From: Trichosporon coremiiforme
Taxonomy: Eukaryota > Basidiomycota > Tremellomycetes > Trichosporonales > Trichosporonaceae
Assembly (NCBI GenBank): GCA_039545355.1
Contig: BCJJ01000016.1
Coordinates: forward strand, 248,001-312,000
Direction: 5' to 3'
DNA: 64,000 nt
The first letter of the stretch is position 1. Each line of letters starts with the position of its first letter. Under the pieces are notes generated by a model. It worked only from the letters and a program-made list of their open reading frames with translations, did not search any database and was not told the DNA's origin. The position numbers were made by a program, and so were the translations under genes. Shown piece by piece: positions 11,181 through 21,166 of the stretch.

Positions 11181-12281
11181 ATGCGTCTCTCCACCTTCGC
11201 CCTCGCGGCGCTTCTCCCCGCTGCTGCCTTCGCGGCGCCGATCAAGATCGAGTCCGGCGCCATCGTGGCCCGTGATTATGCCTTCCCTGGCAAGAACAAC
11301 CATCCCGCCGTCTACCGCCTTCGCAAGCGAGAGAACTCGGGTGGCGGCGGCAACGACGGTAAGTGCACTCCTAAGGGCCACCGCAAGTGGGGCTGGAAGG
11401 GGAAGCACGACCCCGCCAGCTCCAACTACGACGCCAACGCGGACAAGTCCCGCCACCACGGCCACCACGGCGGTGGCAAGTCCTGGCATGGCCACAAGGC
11501 TTCCGACTACAACAACAACGACAACAAGCAGTGGGAAGAGCAGCAGCCCTCCGCCTCTGCCACCCCGTCGCCCGCGCCCGAGCAGCCCGAGCAGTCCCCC
11601 GCTGCTCAGTCTGAGACCGCTTGGATCGAGGTTCCCTCCGCCAACGCGGACTCGGCCGATGACTCCAACGGCAACGTTGGCGTCGACCTCCACGCCGAAC
11701 AGCCCGAGTCTACCTCCTCGGCTGCCCCCGAGCCCACCACTTCTGCCGCCCCCGAGCCCACCACCGCCCCTGAGCCCGAGACCTCCACCTGGGTTGCCCC
11801 TCAGCCCGAGCCTACGTCCGAGCCCGCTCCTGAGCCTACCCCGCAGCCCACCCCGGAGCCCGAGCAGTCCTCTAACAACGGTGGCGGCGGCAACTGGGAT
11901 TTCCCAGGCGGCAAGGCTACTTTCTGGAACACTGCTGGCGAGGACTACTGGTGCCGCACCGCTCCGGGCGTTGGCAGCAGCCTCACCAATGGCGACAATG
12001 ACATGGTCGTGGCCATCAGCTGGGAGCTCTGGGGCGGTAACCCGGGCCAGCCTCAGAACTACGACAAGTGCGGTCAGTGGGTCGAGCTCCAGTGGAACGA
12101 CCGTCCTCCTGTTCGCGCCCAGGTCATCGACGCCTGCATGTCGTGCAGCGCTGACCACATCGATCTCTCCAAGGGCACCTTCCAGGCTGTTGGTGCCGGT
12201 CTCGGACTTGGTGAGATTGGCACGCACAACCCGAGCAACGACTACGAGAAGCCCGACAGCTTCAAGTGGAGGTTCGTCTAA
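11181..12281 (+). CDS. Secreted expansin-like (DPBB/RlpA-like) protein with Pro-Glu linker
   Basis: Intronless, 366 residues. Residues 1-19 are a signal peptide (MRLSTFALAALLPAAAFAA). A dibasic LRKR at ~47-50 could be a KEX2 processing site, which would remove a short propeptide. Residues ~60-110 are rich in Gly, His, Lys and Asn. Residues ~115-225 are a low-complexity linker of Ala-Pro-Glu-Pro-Thr type, probably O-glycosylated. The C-terminal ~125 residues form a double-psi beta-barrel domain of the expansin/barwin type: GKATFWNT, CGQWVELQWN, AQVIDACMSC, HIDLSKGTFQAVG. The Asp of the HIDLS block, conserved in expansins, is present. No cellulose-binding domain follows, so this is an expansin-related protein such as loosenin or a wall protein, not a two-domain expansin. 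Predicted location is cell wall or medium. Confidence 0.85.
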   Translation: MRLSTFALAALLPAAAFAAPIKIESGAIVARDYAFPGKNNHPAVYRLRKRENSGGGGNDGKCTPKGHRKWGWKGKHDPASSNYDANADKSRHHGHHGGGKSWHGHKASDYNNNDNKQWEEQQPSASATPSPAPEQPEQSPAAQSETAWIEVPSANADSADDSNGNVGVDLHAEQPESTSSAAPEPTTSAAPEPTTAPEPETSTWVAPQPEPTSEPAPEPTPQPTPEPEQSSNNGGGGNWDFPGGKATFWNTAGEDYWCRTAPGVGSSLTNGDNDMVVAISWELWGGNPGQPQNYDKCGQWVELQWNDRPPVRAQVIDACMSCSADHIDLSKGTFQAVGAGLGLGEIGTHNPSNDYEKPDSFKWRFV

Positions 12282-12584
12282 ACGAACATGGACACCGTCA
12301 AGCAGGTCCTTGACGCACTTCGTAGAACAATCAGGTATACTTGTAGCTCAGACTGGACGCTGAGATGCAAAGGTTTTCATGGTTAACAATGGTTCACGAG
12401 CACGATACATGTCTGGAGAACATCGGCACTGCATCGGATGCTCGGCATTCTCCGGCATATGACGCAAGCCAGGCTGTGTGGTAATTCGCCGCGCGAGGGC
12501 TGAGTGCTGGTTGACCTCCACCGGTGACATCTCGCAACTTGCAACTGCCCACAACGCCAAACTCCCACACTGAACACCGGCAAC
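12282..12584. other. Spacer between expansin-like and SFGH genes
   Basis: 303 nt between two genes in the same orientation; no coding region seen. Confidence 0.5.
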
Positions 12585-13654
12585 ATGTCGTCGCTCAAGT
12601 CAACCGCTGAGAACCGCGTCGCCAATGGCACGCTGACCAAGTACACCGTGCCGTCGAAGACGCTCGGCCTTGACTCGCCCGTCAACGTCTTCATTCCTCC
12701 TGGATTTGGCCCCGACAAGCCTGCCCCTGTCCTCTTCTACCTCGCCGGTCTGACCTGCACTGAGGACACGGGTGCGCAGAAGGGTGGCTTCTTCAACACT
12801 GCTGCCAAGGAAGGCATTGCCATTGTGTTCCCCGACACTTCTCCTCGCGGCGCGGGCGTGGAGGGAGAGGATGATGACTGGCAGCTCGGCACTGGTGAGT
12901 ATCGGTTGCCTCCCTCACCTGCGTCCACGGGCACAAGCGATGGGAGACTCACCGGGGCTAGGGCCGATAGCTAACAGCCAGGCGCCGGCTTCTACATCGA
13001 CGCTACCAACGAGAAGTGGAAGCACTACAACATGTACTCTTTCATCACCAAGGAGCTTCCCGAGGTCCTCGCTCCGCTTGGTCTCGATTTCAAGCGCTTC
13101 TCGATCACCGGCCACAGCATGGGCGGCCACGGTGCGCTCACCATCTACCTGAAGGACCCCACTCGCTTCAAGAGCTGCTCCGCTTTCGCGCCGATCTGGT
13201 AAGTTCGCCTGTCGGCTTCATGCCGCATTCCGGCCAAAGCTGTACCGTATGATCGCAAGCTGACAGCAGCAATCCTGCGGTCGTTCCGTGGGGCAGGGGT
13301 GCCTTCGGCGCGTACCTGAACACGCGCACACGCTCGAACCCGCCGGCGGAATGGCTCGAGCACGATGCGTCGCACCTCCTGCAAAGGAGCGAGGCGCCGA
13401 AGGGCTCGCTGCACATGCTCGTTGATGTCGGAACCGCCGACAAGTTCCTGAAGGATGGCCAGCTTGAGCCGCAGGCTCTTGAGCGCGCGGCCAAGGAGCG
13501 CGGTGCTCCCGAGGAGCTCGACCTCCGGATGCAGGAAGGCTACGACCACAGCTACTACTTCGTGAGTTGTTGGAGCCTCGGTTATAACTGACCCCAGATC
13601 TCGACCTTCTCCCCGGAGCACGTCCAGTTCCACGCCAAGTACCTGAAGGCTTAG
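12585..13654 (+). CDS. S-formylglutathione hydrolase (esterase D family)
   Basis: Hydrolyses S-formylglutathione to formate and glutathione, the last step of glutathione-dependent formaldehyde detoxification in the cytosol. Exons 12585-12894, 12982-13198, 13270-13561 and 13598-13654 give 291 residues, the family size. The nucleophile is Ser149 in GHSMGG. The likely acid is Asp233 (GTADKFL) and the likely base His269 (YDHSYYF). Other family blocks are [18 protein letters not shown] and FAPICNPA, the last created by the exon 2/3 join. At exon 3 an acceptor 3 nt upstream is also possible and would insert one Ser. No truncation is seen. Confidence 0.95.
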
Positions 13655-13762
13655 AGCGCCAGCGCCAATAGAAGAATGCGACCAGTCGAGAAGTGCCCGG
13701 CGAAGTGGCAGAAATACTGATACTGATACATTCTCACGGACAATACAGTGAGGGTAAGAAGA

Positions 13763-15424
13763 TTAGGGAGTGTAGCGGAATCCAGCGGCAAGGTCGTGGT
13801 ACTCGAGCGTCTCGAGAGGTGTTCCAGCGGGCGGCCGGCCACCCTCGGCGCGATCGCGCACCTTGTTCTCGTAGCGGTACCAGCACGTCATGCAGAGCGC
13901 AATGATGAGACCGAGGCACTGGAAAGCCAGGTTCACGATACAGCCCTTGGTGAACTTGGGGCTCTCGTCCTTGGGGAAGAGGAAAGCGGCGAGGACGGAG
14001 AGACATTGGCCGATCGTGTTCAGCATGCCGAGCGAGGTGGCGCGCTGGCTCTCGTTGCCCGTGTTAGCGGACTGCCACGCCATGATCAAGGGGATGTTTG
14101 TGTATCCGGCGGTCACGATGCAGCAGCAAGCGAAGTAGCGCCCGGACCACATCGCCTGCGTGCCGTGCGTTGGCGGGACGGTGAGGAGCACAGCCCAGCC
14201 GATGATGCCGAGAGCGAAGGGGACCATGACGGGGATGCCACGGGTCTGGCGACGGTCGGAGAAGGTCGTCAGGAGGAGCATGAAGACGAGCGCGACAGCG
14301 TACGGAGGCACAGTCATGAGCTGCGCGCGGGCGTTCGTGTAACCAAAGTTCTCTGCTTCGTGAGCGGTTGTCTACCCCGCTGGCTGTCGAGTCACACTCA
14401 CTGATAATGGTTGGCAGGAAACCGCCGACGGAACCAAGCGTCAGGTTCATGCACGAGTACATGATGGAGATGACATACGTCTTCCAGTCGGTCAGACAGC
14501 GGATGACTCCAGCCTTCTGGATACCGAGCTTGGCGTCGGGCGAGTTCTGCGCATTGAGGCGGGTAAGGCAGAGTGTGCGCTCGTCCTCGGTCAGGAACTT
14601 GGACATCTCCGGGCGAGTAGGCATGAAGAGCGCAACGCAGATGGCGAGGATGACGGAGGGACAGCCCTCGATGAGGAACAGGATGCGCCAGTTTGCGATC
14701 TTGGCGTGCTTGATGCTCGTGACGCCGAAGGAGATGAGACCGCCAAAGGCGCCGGACACGGCTCCGGCCGAGATGAAGAAACCGATACGACGCGCAAGGT
14801 CGCGCTTCGTGTACCAGTACGACAGGTGCAGGGCCATGGCCTGGCCGAAGAGCGACTCGCCGACACCGACAAACAGGCGGCACACGTACAGGCCTGCCGG
14901 GTTGTGGGTTGCCGCCTGGCACGTTGCGGCAATGGCCCAGATGGCCGAACCGCACGCGATCGTGCGGGAGGGGAGGAAGTGCTTTGCCATCAGGGTTCCG
15001 GGGATCGAGAGCACGATGTACGTGATGAAGAAGCACGAGAGGGCGATGGAGTAGTTGCGGTCCTTGCCTGCGAGGACATCTTCGAGCAGGCCGGGCGAGT
15101 TGTCCGAGGCGGCGAGCTTAGCGTTTGCCAGGTTTCCACGGTCGAGATAGGCTGAGAGGTAGAGGAGGACAGCGAAGGGGAGGATGCCAAGGTCTATGGG
15201 TCAGCACAGGGAGTCAGAGGGCTGGATCACGTACCCATCTTCCAAAGGAGCTTGCGCTCGGCAGCAGCAGTACCAGCCTTGAAGGCATCGCCCTCAGCCG
15301 AGTGCGCGAAAGAACCTTTGTCGGTGTCCGTCACATTCGTTCCGGTAGGTTGGAGATCTACGTACTGCACCTGCTGCAGCTCCTTCTCGTCCACCGGCTC
15401 GGTCATCTGAACGTGTTTGGTCAT
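13763..15424 (-). CDS. MFS permease, anion:cation symporter family (Dal5/TNA1-like)
   Basis: Plasma-membrane transporter of organic anions such as allantoate, nicotinate or related carboxylates; the true substrate cannot be told from sequence. Exons 15424-15235, 15193-14402 and 14352-13763 give 523 residues. A cytosolic N-terminus of ~60 residues precedes about 12 membrane segments. Family marks include LDRGNLANAK after TM1, the GLYVCRLFVGVGES segment, and IIKNFGYTNARAQLMTVPPY, which is restored precisely by splicing out the 46-nt second intron. The C-terminus (WYRYENKVRDR) is typical of this family. The gene is convergent with the hydrolase upstream, ~110 nt away. Its promoter lies in the gene-free stretch to the right. 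Confidence 0.9.
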
Positions 15425-18113
15425 GTTGGGCAGTGAGTGGGGTCACGACATTGCTCTTCCTCTTCAAGAGCCCTTTATATTCTGGGTGGGTGATAACACA
15501 ACCGCTCGGAGGTTTAGACTTCGGGAGTCGCCCTCCCGACTCGCGATAACGAAGGCCCCACAACCGTGTTGCCCACTGTCCAAGGCGGGGGACATTCTCG
15601 CATGATTACATGATTGGAAAGAAAACACTCCAGCCTCGGTGCAGAGCAGGGCGACAGGAGGCAGGCAGGCGCCAGACGTGCCGACGGTGCCGAGGGGGAG
15701 GTGGGGAGCTATTTCGATCCACAGCGTCTGTACGGCATGCATGCGCCATCAAACTCAGAGCTCTCTACTTTTCCTCCCGTTCCTGACGAGGAGGCGAGGA
15801 ACATTCTGTGTGAGCGTCTCAAAATAGAAGCCGATCAAGCGGAACAAGTGGGGCCTCGTGTGGTTCTCTGTGGTCTCGTGTGACCCCGTGCTAACGTTCT
15901 GCTTGCTCGCATCCGCTGCTGGGTCGCATCTGGCAGGTCAGCACGGCTGACGGCGGCAAGTACCGGGTGCTGCGCTGCTAAACTGCGCAGATGTAGGGGT
16001 GCAACGTGAGCCAGCCCTGTCGTTCCTTGTTGTGGAGAGGGAAGGCACAGAGTTGGTATTCGAAAACAACACTGAAAAGTCAAGTTACCGATGACGTTCC
16101 CTGGCCGGTGCCGGTCCGGTTCTCCGCAGTCGAGATATCGAAGGCGAAAAGGTGGAGAGGTGCGGTCGTTGCCGCTCTGCAGTCTTCGAAACGGCCAACG
16201 ATTGGCGCAGAGAAAGCATCAGGTCGTTTGTTTGAGCGGACGTGAGCGGACGTGAGCGGACGCGAGGAAGAGTCCTTACCGAGGGAGCCGACAGTGCAAT
16301 ACCGGCAACCGGACCGAACCCTTCTGGAAGGTGTTCACATGTCCTCGCAGCGAACCTTCTGCTCCTGACGCACTCCTATGCTATCTATGAGAGATCTCGT
16401 TGGCTAGCGTCCTATCTGTGGAAACTCTGGTTGGATGATCAACATCACTGCGAGGTTTGCGCTAGAGACTTTCGCGAACCCAAGTTTGTTGGAAAAGCAA
16501 GAGCTGTTGGTAAGCAGAGATCCGCATCAACACTAGGAGACAGTAGCGTCATTTCGGAGTATTTTTAGCCACCCCAGGCAAGCAAGTCTGCTCGACCGAC
16601 GTTGGCCGATGGAAATTAGCCCAGAACGGAACTCTGCAATCAGAGTTCGAGAACCCGTCAAAGAATGCTAGTGCCTCCAGTTGGGGCAGAGCGCACTCGG
16701 TCACCGATGCGTGAACGCGGGGTAAACGAGGATCTTCCTTCATCACAACTTGGCGTGCGGGGTGCTGCTGGCTTTATCGGGCACAGAGCAGGGACCGGAA
16801 GTCGAGTCACCAGGCAATCGGCAGACTAGCTGCTGGGTCCTGAGCACTCCTAGGAGGTACCGCTCAGCTGAAGGGCAGTTGAGGTCCCTTTGACAATTCT
16901 GTGACTTGGTGACACGCACAACTAGTGCACGCTCAGGCAAAGTGGAGATCCGCGGCCACTTTCTGGACTGGAGCAGTTTGCCAAGCCAACCCGGGAGGAT
17001 TCCTGGGCTCACAATCAAATGCCTGATGACATGAGGACTCGAGATGTCGCGACGTTCAGGTGAATTGCGATCCTGGCAAGTGCCACAGCCTCCGGTTGCC
17101 ACATCGCGTGGAAGCCTCTCTCGTCAAGTTGCGCCCTCGACTCACCTTGAGACACAACAGAATGTTTCACGTCTGCCTGAGCTTTTGCGCCCTCACACTG
17201 AGTTTTCCAGACCGCTAGGGCGCACGCGGGACCAACCTTGAAGCAGAACGTGCCAGATAGACCAGCTGAGTCGACAAAGCTTCGTCTCAATGCAACCCAT
17301 ACGTTCGTCCTCTTCTTTGCGCCTACCTTGCCTCTCTTGGCTTTCCTTCACCTTTAAGCAATATCGCTCATTATCAGACCACAAGTTGACGTGGTAGAGT
17401 ACGCTTTTAGCCCTCCAGGGTCCTCGAGGGCCGGCTGGAATCGTTCCGTCGGCGAGAATGCAACGTCGAGTTGCTCCTGTTCGCCCCTGCAAGCTTCACA
17501 CCATCCCGTTGAGCTAATCCCCAGCCCAATTCTTTCACCAAGACCTCTTTCACAGCAAAAGTGCGTCCGTCCTCGTGGCATCTTGCCCCAGGCATTAGTG
17601 CAATGGTGCGCCACTGCTTATGTGCCTCAAGTTCACATATTCCAGCACCATGAAGACAGGCTTGGACGCGATTGACCCCTTTGAAGTGTCTAGCCTGCTC
17701 TAAACAGACTTTGCGCACCTCGAAGAGCTCTTGCGAGGGCAGTGCACGTGCGTAACGGCTCCGAGAACGTCTGCACGCCGCGATGGTGCCACAATAACTC
17801 GACTCAGCGTAATCTCCTTCCATGCTCCATGCAGGGTCCGTTCCATGCAGGCACCACGGGAACCAAGCAGCATCATTTCGGCGGCCGCCAAATCGATCTA
17901 GTGAATAGTGCATTGAGGACGGCCTCGATCCGCGTTTGAGACGTCCATGGCAGCCCGCACCGCCCAACTCGGCAACCACTTGCCGGACAGGGCACGGGCG
18001 AAAACATAGAAGCCGACGGTGTCCACCGCCCGTACTTAAGGCATCCTGATTCTCGGCGTTCTCACTTTCGGTTCCCTCGACTTCAACAACCTGCAGCAGC
18101 AGCGATAGCAGCG
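15425..18113. other. 2.7-kb gene-free interval
   Basis: No coding region I can support. The longest frames (for example 17407-17979 on the minus strand) match no family and lack the GC-ending codon preference of neighbouring genes. It contains a 10-nt triplicate at 16234-16263 and an 8-bp hairpin (GAACTCTG, 4-nt loop) near 16630-16650. Confidence 0.5.
16234..16263. repeat. Three tandem 10-nt units
   Basis: The unit GAGCGGACGT is repeated three times, the third copy ending in GC. It lies in the gene-free interval; no function is evident. Confidence 0.8.
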
Positions 18114-19560
18114 ATGGCGTCCGCCCAAGCCTTGCTGCGCAAGGCGCACTACATTCCGCTCCTGGCGCTCGGCTTGTACAGCATCGTTATGTACTGCCTG
18201 ACGGTGCCGTGGATCCAGCGCGAGTGAGTTGCCGCTTGACCTCGCTGCCGGATAACTGACGAGCAGGTTCACCTTCCTTAACAACGTCAAGTGGCCCTTG
18301 AACGCGAAGTATGACAGCCCGCAGCTGTACGGTCTTGCTCGTGAGATCGATGGTTGCTGCAGGATCTAACAGCAGCCTTCAAAACCCGCAATGTGTACCT
18401 CGACACTCCAGACGGGGAGCGCATCGGCGCCTGGCACGTCCTGTGAGCTACATTTTGGATTACTTCGAGCTGATTCCAGTCCGCAATCAGTGTACAGCGC
18501 CCAGGATCCATTCCCTCCCCGCGGCCCTCTCTCTGAAGCTCTCTTCGACGAAGCGATGACGAAGCGCCCGACGATTATCTACTACCACGGAAATGTGAGC
18601 TAGGCTAGTCTCGTCGTCGAAGCTGACCATCAGGCCGCGACGCGCGCCGCCGGTCCCCGCATCAGGGGCTACATCGAGATGTCCTCGCGACTTGACTGGT
18701 GAGCTGACGAGGGCGGATAAATAGCTGACGACAGCAACGTAGTCGCGATCGACTACAGAGGCTACGCGGACTCGACGGGCGTGCCCTCGCAGGCTGGCCT
18801 GATCACGGACGCGCGCACGGCATGGGACTGGGTCGCTGAGCGCGCTGGCAAAAACGGAAAGGCGGAGAACAACATCGTCGTCGTCGGCCACAGTCTGGGT
18901 ACGGGCGTCACGTCTGCGCTCGCGGGCCAGCTTGCGGACGAGGGTGAGTTGAGCTGCTTGACCCTGGAACTGACCAACAGGCATCTTCCCTCGCGCGCTC
19001 ACGCTCATCGCGCCGTTTACATCCATTTCGGAGCTGCTCGCTTCGTGAGCTGTCTCTCGCTTACTGGAAGCTAACGCCAGGTACTGGCTGTTCGGCGTGA
19101 TTCCTCTTCTGTCTCCGATTCGCGCGATCCCACCTGTCGCTGGTAAGCTGCGACAGAGACGGCTATGGACTGACAGCAGAATACTTCAAGAGCCGTAACC
19201 GCACGCCTTTCAACTCGTACGAGGCTATCAGCGTAAGCTCCCCAACGGCCGCATTCCAGCTGACAGCAGCGCACCCGCTCGCCGACGTTGATCCTGCACT
19301 CGCTTATCGACGAGATCATCCCGCCCTCGCATTCGCAGCGCATGTTCCGCCAGCTTGTTGCGCCGAACGCGACTGAGGAGGCCTCCGATGCTGCTTTCAG
19401 CAAGGTCGACATCGTCGAGTACCCCGGCTGGGGCGTCATCAAGACTGCGACCCGCGACGGCCTGCCCATGATCTACCTTGAGGCCGACTCTGGCGGGCAC
19501 AACAGAATCGGCTGGGCCGAGGGCACCCTCGACCTTATTGCGAAGATTGCCGATCTCTAA
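18114..19560 (+). CDS. Alpha/beta hydrolase, ABHD12/BEM46-like
   Basis: Membrane-anchored serine hydrolase of the ABHD12 type, probably a lysophospholipid or monoacylglycerol lipase of the endomembrane system (family knowledge). Ten exons: 18114-18223, 18267-18340, 18376-18442, 18480-18594, 18634-18698, 18735-18943, 18981-19044, 19081-19142, 19180-19232 and 19270-19560, giving 369 residues. An N-terminal hydrophobic helix (YIPLLALGLYSIVMYCL) spans residues ~13-29. Family blocks are LDTPDGERIGAWHVL, TIIYYHGN, DYRGYADSTG and the nucleophile Ser197 in VGHSLG. The Asp is likely in LILHSLIDEIIP and the base His in GGHNRIGW near the C-terminus. Two acceptors 3 nt apart are possible at exons 3 and 10 without changing frame. 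Confidence 0.9.
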
Positions 19561-19698
19561 TTCTGGCCTTCCTTCTGTAGAATCTAGATGCTTTGCACCC
19601 GCTGCACGCTTATACCTTCCGACCCCTGACTCTCCTTGTAGCCCTCCTATGCACCCTCTTGGTTCCAAGAATATGCTTCGATCTCTATTTCATGCGTT

Positions 19699-20775
19699 CT
19701 AGTGCAGCTTGTGCAGCGCGACGGCGACCGAGCCGAGCGCCCGGCGGATGTCCTGGTAGTCGACGTCGTGCGCTGCGCGTCAGTTATGCGGGAGTGTCAG
19801 ATAACTCACAGTCCTCGACCTCTCCCCAACGCTCAATCTGGGAAGCGACCTCGACGTGGCTCGCGAGTGCAGCCTCGTGCGCGGAGATACGGCCCTCAAC
19901 GAGCGCGAGACCGATGACGAAGCTCTTCGTGGCGTATACGGCGCGCTCCATAGCAGCGAGCTCGTACTGGTCCATGTCCTCGAGGATGTTGCGGAACTTG
20001 GCGATCGTCTCGGGAGTCTGCTCAGCAACACCGAAGCCCTCAGCCTCCTTCAGCGTGATGCCGTAGGTGTCCTTGAGCCACTGGACGAGCGGAGCCCAGT
20101 GCTCCTCCTGTAGCCGCACGAGGGCTTGCGGGTGGTCCTCGGGATAGCTGTTGGTCAGCTTCGCGGCTCCGTACAAAAGCTCACCAGATAGTGTCAGTGT
20201 CAAGGTAAGTGAGGAGAGCGTCGATAACACCCTCCTTGATCTTCGGGTCCTTCAGGCCGTCGAGCGCTCGGGACGCAAGCGAAGTCTGGTCAAGTCAGTT
20301 GTGGACAAGCAATGTCAAAGTGACAACTCACGAGAGGAAGAGCGTACTGCTTCAGCACCTGGTCCTGGTTCTCCCACTCGGCGGCGATCATCATCGCGAG
20401 CAGCTGTCTCTCCTTCGGAATGACCATCTTGGCGCCCTCAGGCGTCTTCAGGTTGCGGTGGTCGAGCGTGACGGTGAAGCCTGCTTGTCAGCTACAAAGA
20501 AAGGGTCCGCGACAGCTCACCGTCATCCTCGGGCTTGACGCCGGCGTGCTTCCAGAACCGGCGAAGAGTCGCCTCAGCACCTGTGCTTGTCAGCTTTGAG
20601 GTCATCAGTCCGTTAGCTCACGGTTCGTCGGCGTAACCGCGGGGCCGGAGGTGTTATCAGCGCGGAAGATGGGGGTGGTCGAGAGCGCACGGGCAGAGAG
20701 GCGCACCCGGGGAGCGGCGAGGCGCGCGGGGCCGGCGACGGCCTGGCGCAGGAGTGAGCGGCTGAAGGAAGCCAT
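19699..20775 (-). CDS. ATP12: Mitochondrial F1-ATPase assembly chaperone ATP12
   Basis: ATP12 (ATPAF2) binds the F1 alpha subunit in the mitochondrial matrix during ATP synthase assembly. Exons 20775-20622, 20580-20521, 20480-20332, 20285-20185, 20147-19810 and 19772-19699 give 291 residues. The first ~35 residues are an Arg/Ser/Ala-rich mitochondrial presequence (MASFSRSLLRQAVAG). Family blocks are LRRFWKHAGV, DHRNLKTPEG, AAEWENQ, LPLTSLASRALDG, YLDTDTIC, LQEEHWAPL and the C-terminal EDSHDVDYQDIRRALG. Several of these are created exactly by the splices, which supports the model. It is convergent with the ABHD12-like gene (138 nt) and divergent from UPF1. Confidence 0.95.
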
Positions 20776-21166
20776 GTTTTGTGAGATATGGGACTGAGGA
20801 GGAGCTGTAGACTCGAAATTCCGTCACTTTCTCTGTCGCCTCCGCCTGAATCTCAGCACTTTGCCGCGACCTCCACTTCCCGTTGAACTTTCCGGCTCGC
20901 GGTTCGCGGTCGCGAGATTGTCTGAATCAGCCAAGTGCTCCGCACGTCGCCGCCAGGGTCTAATCCGACCTTATAATCAGCATTAGCGGAAGCAGATTCA
21001 AGTTGCACTCGCCTAATGCCCGTAAATGACTACGCCCAGCGCATCGAGTGACAGAACAACACAAAATCCAAAGGTCGGTCTCATCTCGTGTGCTCAACCA
21101 GCTTCACTCGAACATTCGTCTTCCCCGCACCTAGATACCCCAGAAGGAAGGAGGAAGACAGGGACT
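20776..21166. promoter_or_regulatory. Divergent promoter ATP12 / UPF1
   Basis: 391 nt between the two start codons, with no coding region. It must serve both genes; no specific site is recognised. Confidence 0.5.

Noticed and set aside
11148..12227. Large antisense open frame (359 codons) opposite the expansin-like gene
   Set aside because: It mirrors the biased GC-rich codons of a well-supported secreted protein; Gly/Leu/Val-rich shadow with no domain.
16630..16652. 8-bp perfect hairpin as a possible terminator or small RNA
   Set aside because: Such a stem is too short for a claim in a eukaryote, and there is no gene next to it.
17407..17979. 190-codon minus-strand frame in the gene-free interval
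   Set aside because: No motif, no plausible splice partners, codon use unlike nearby genes.
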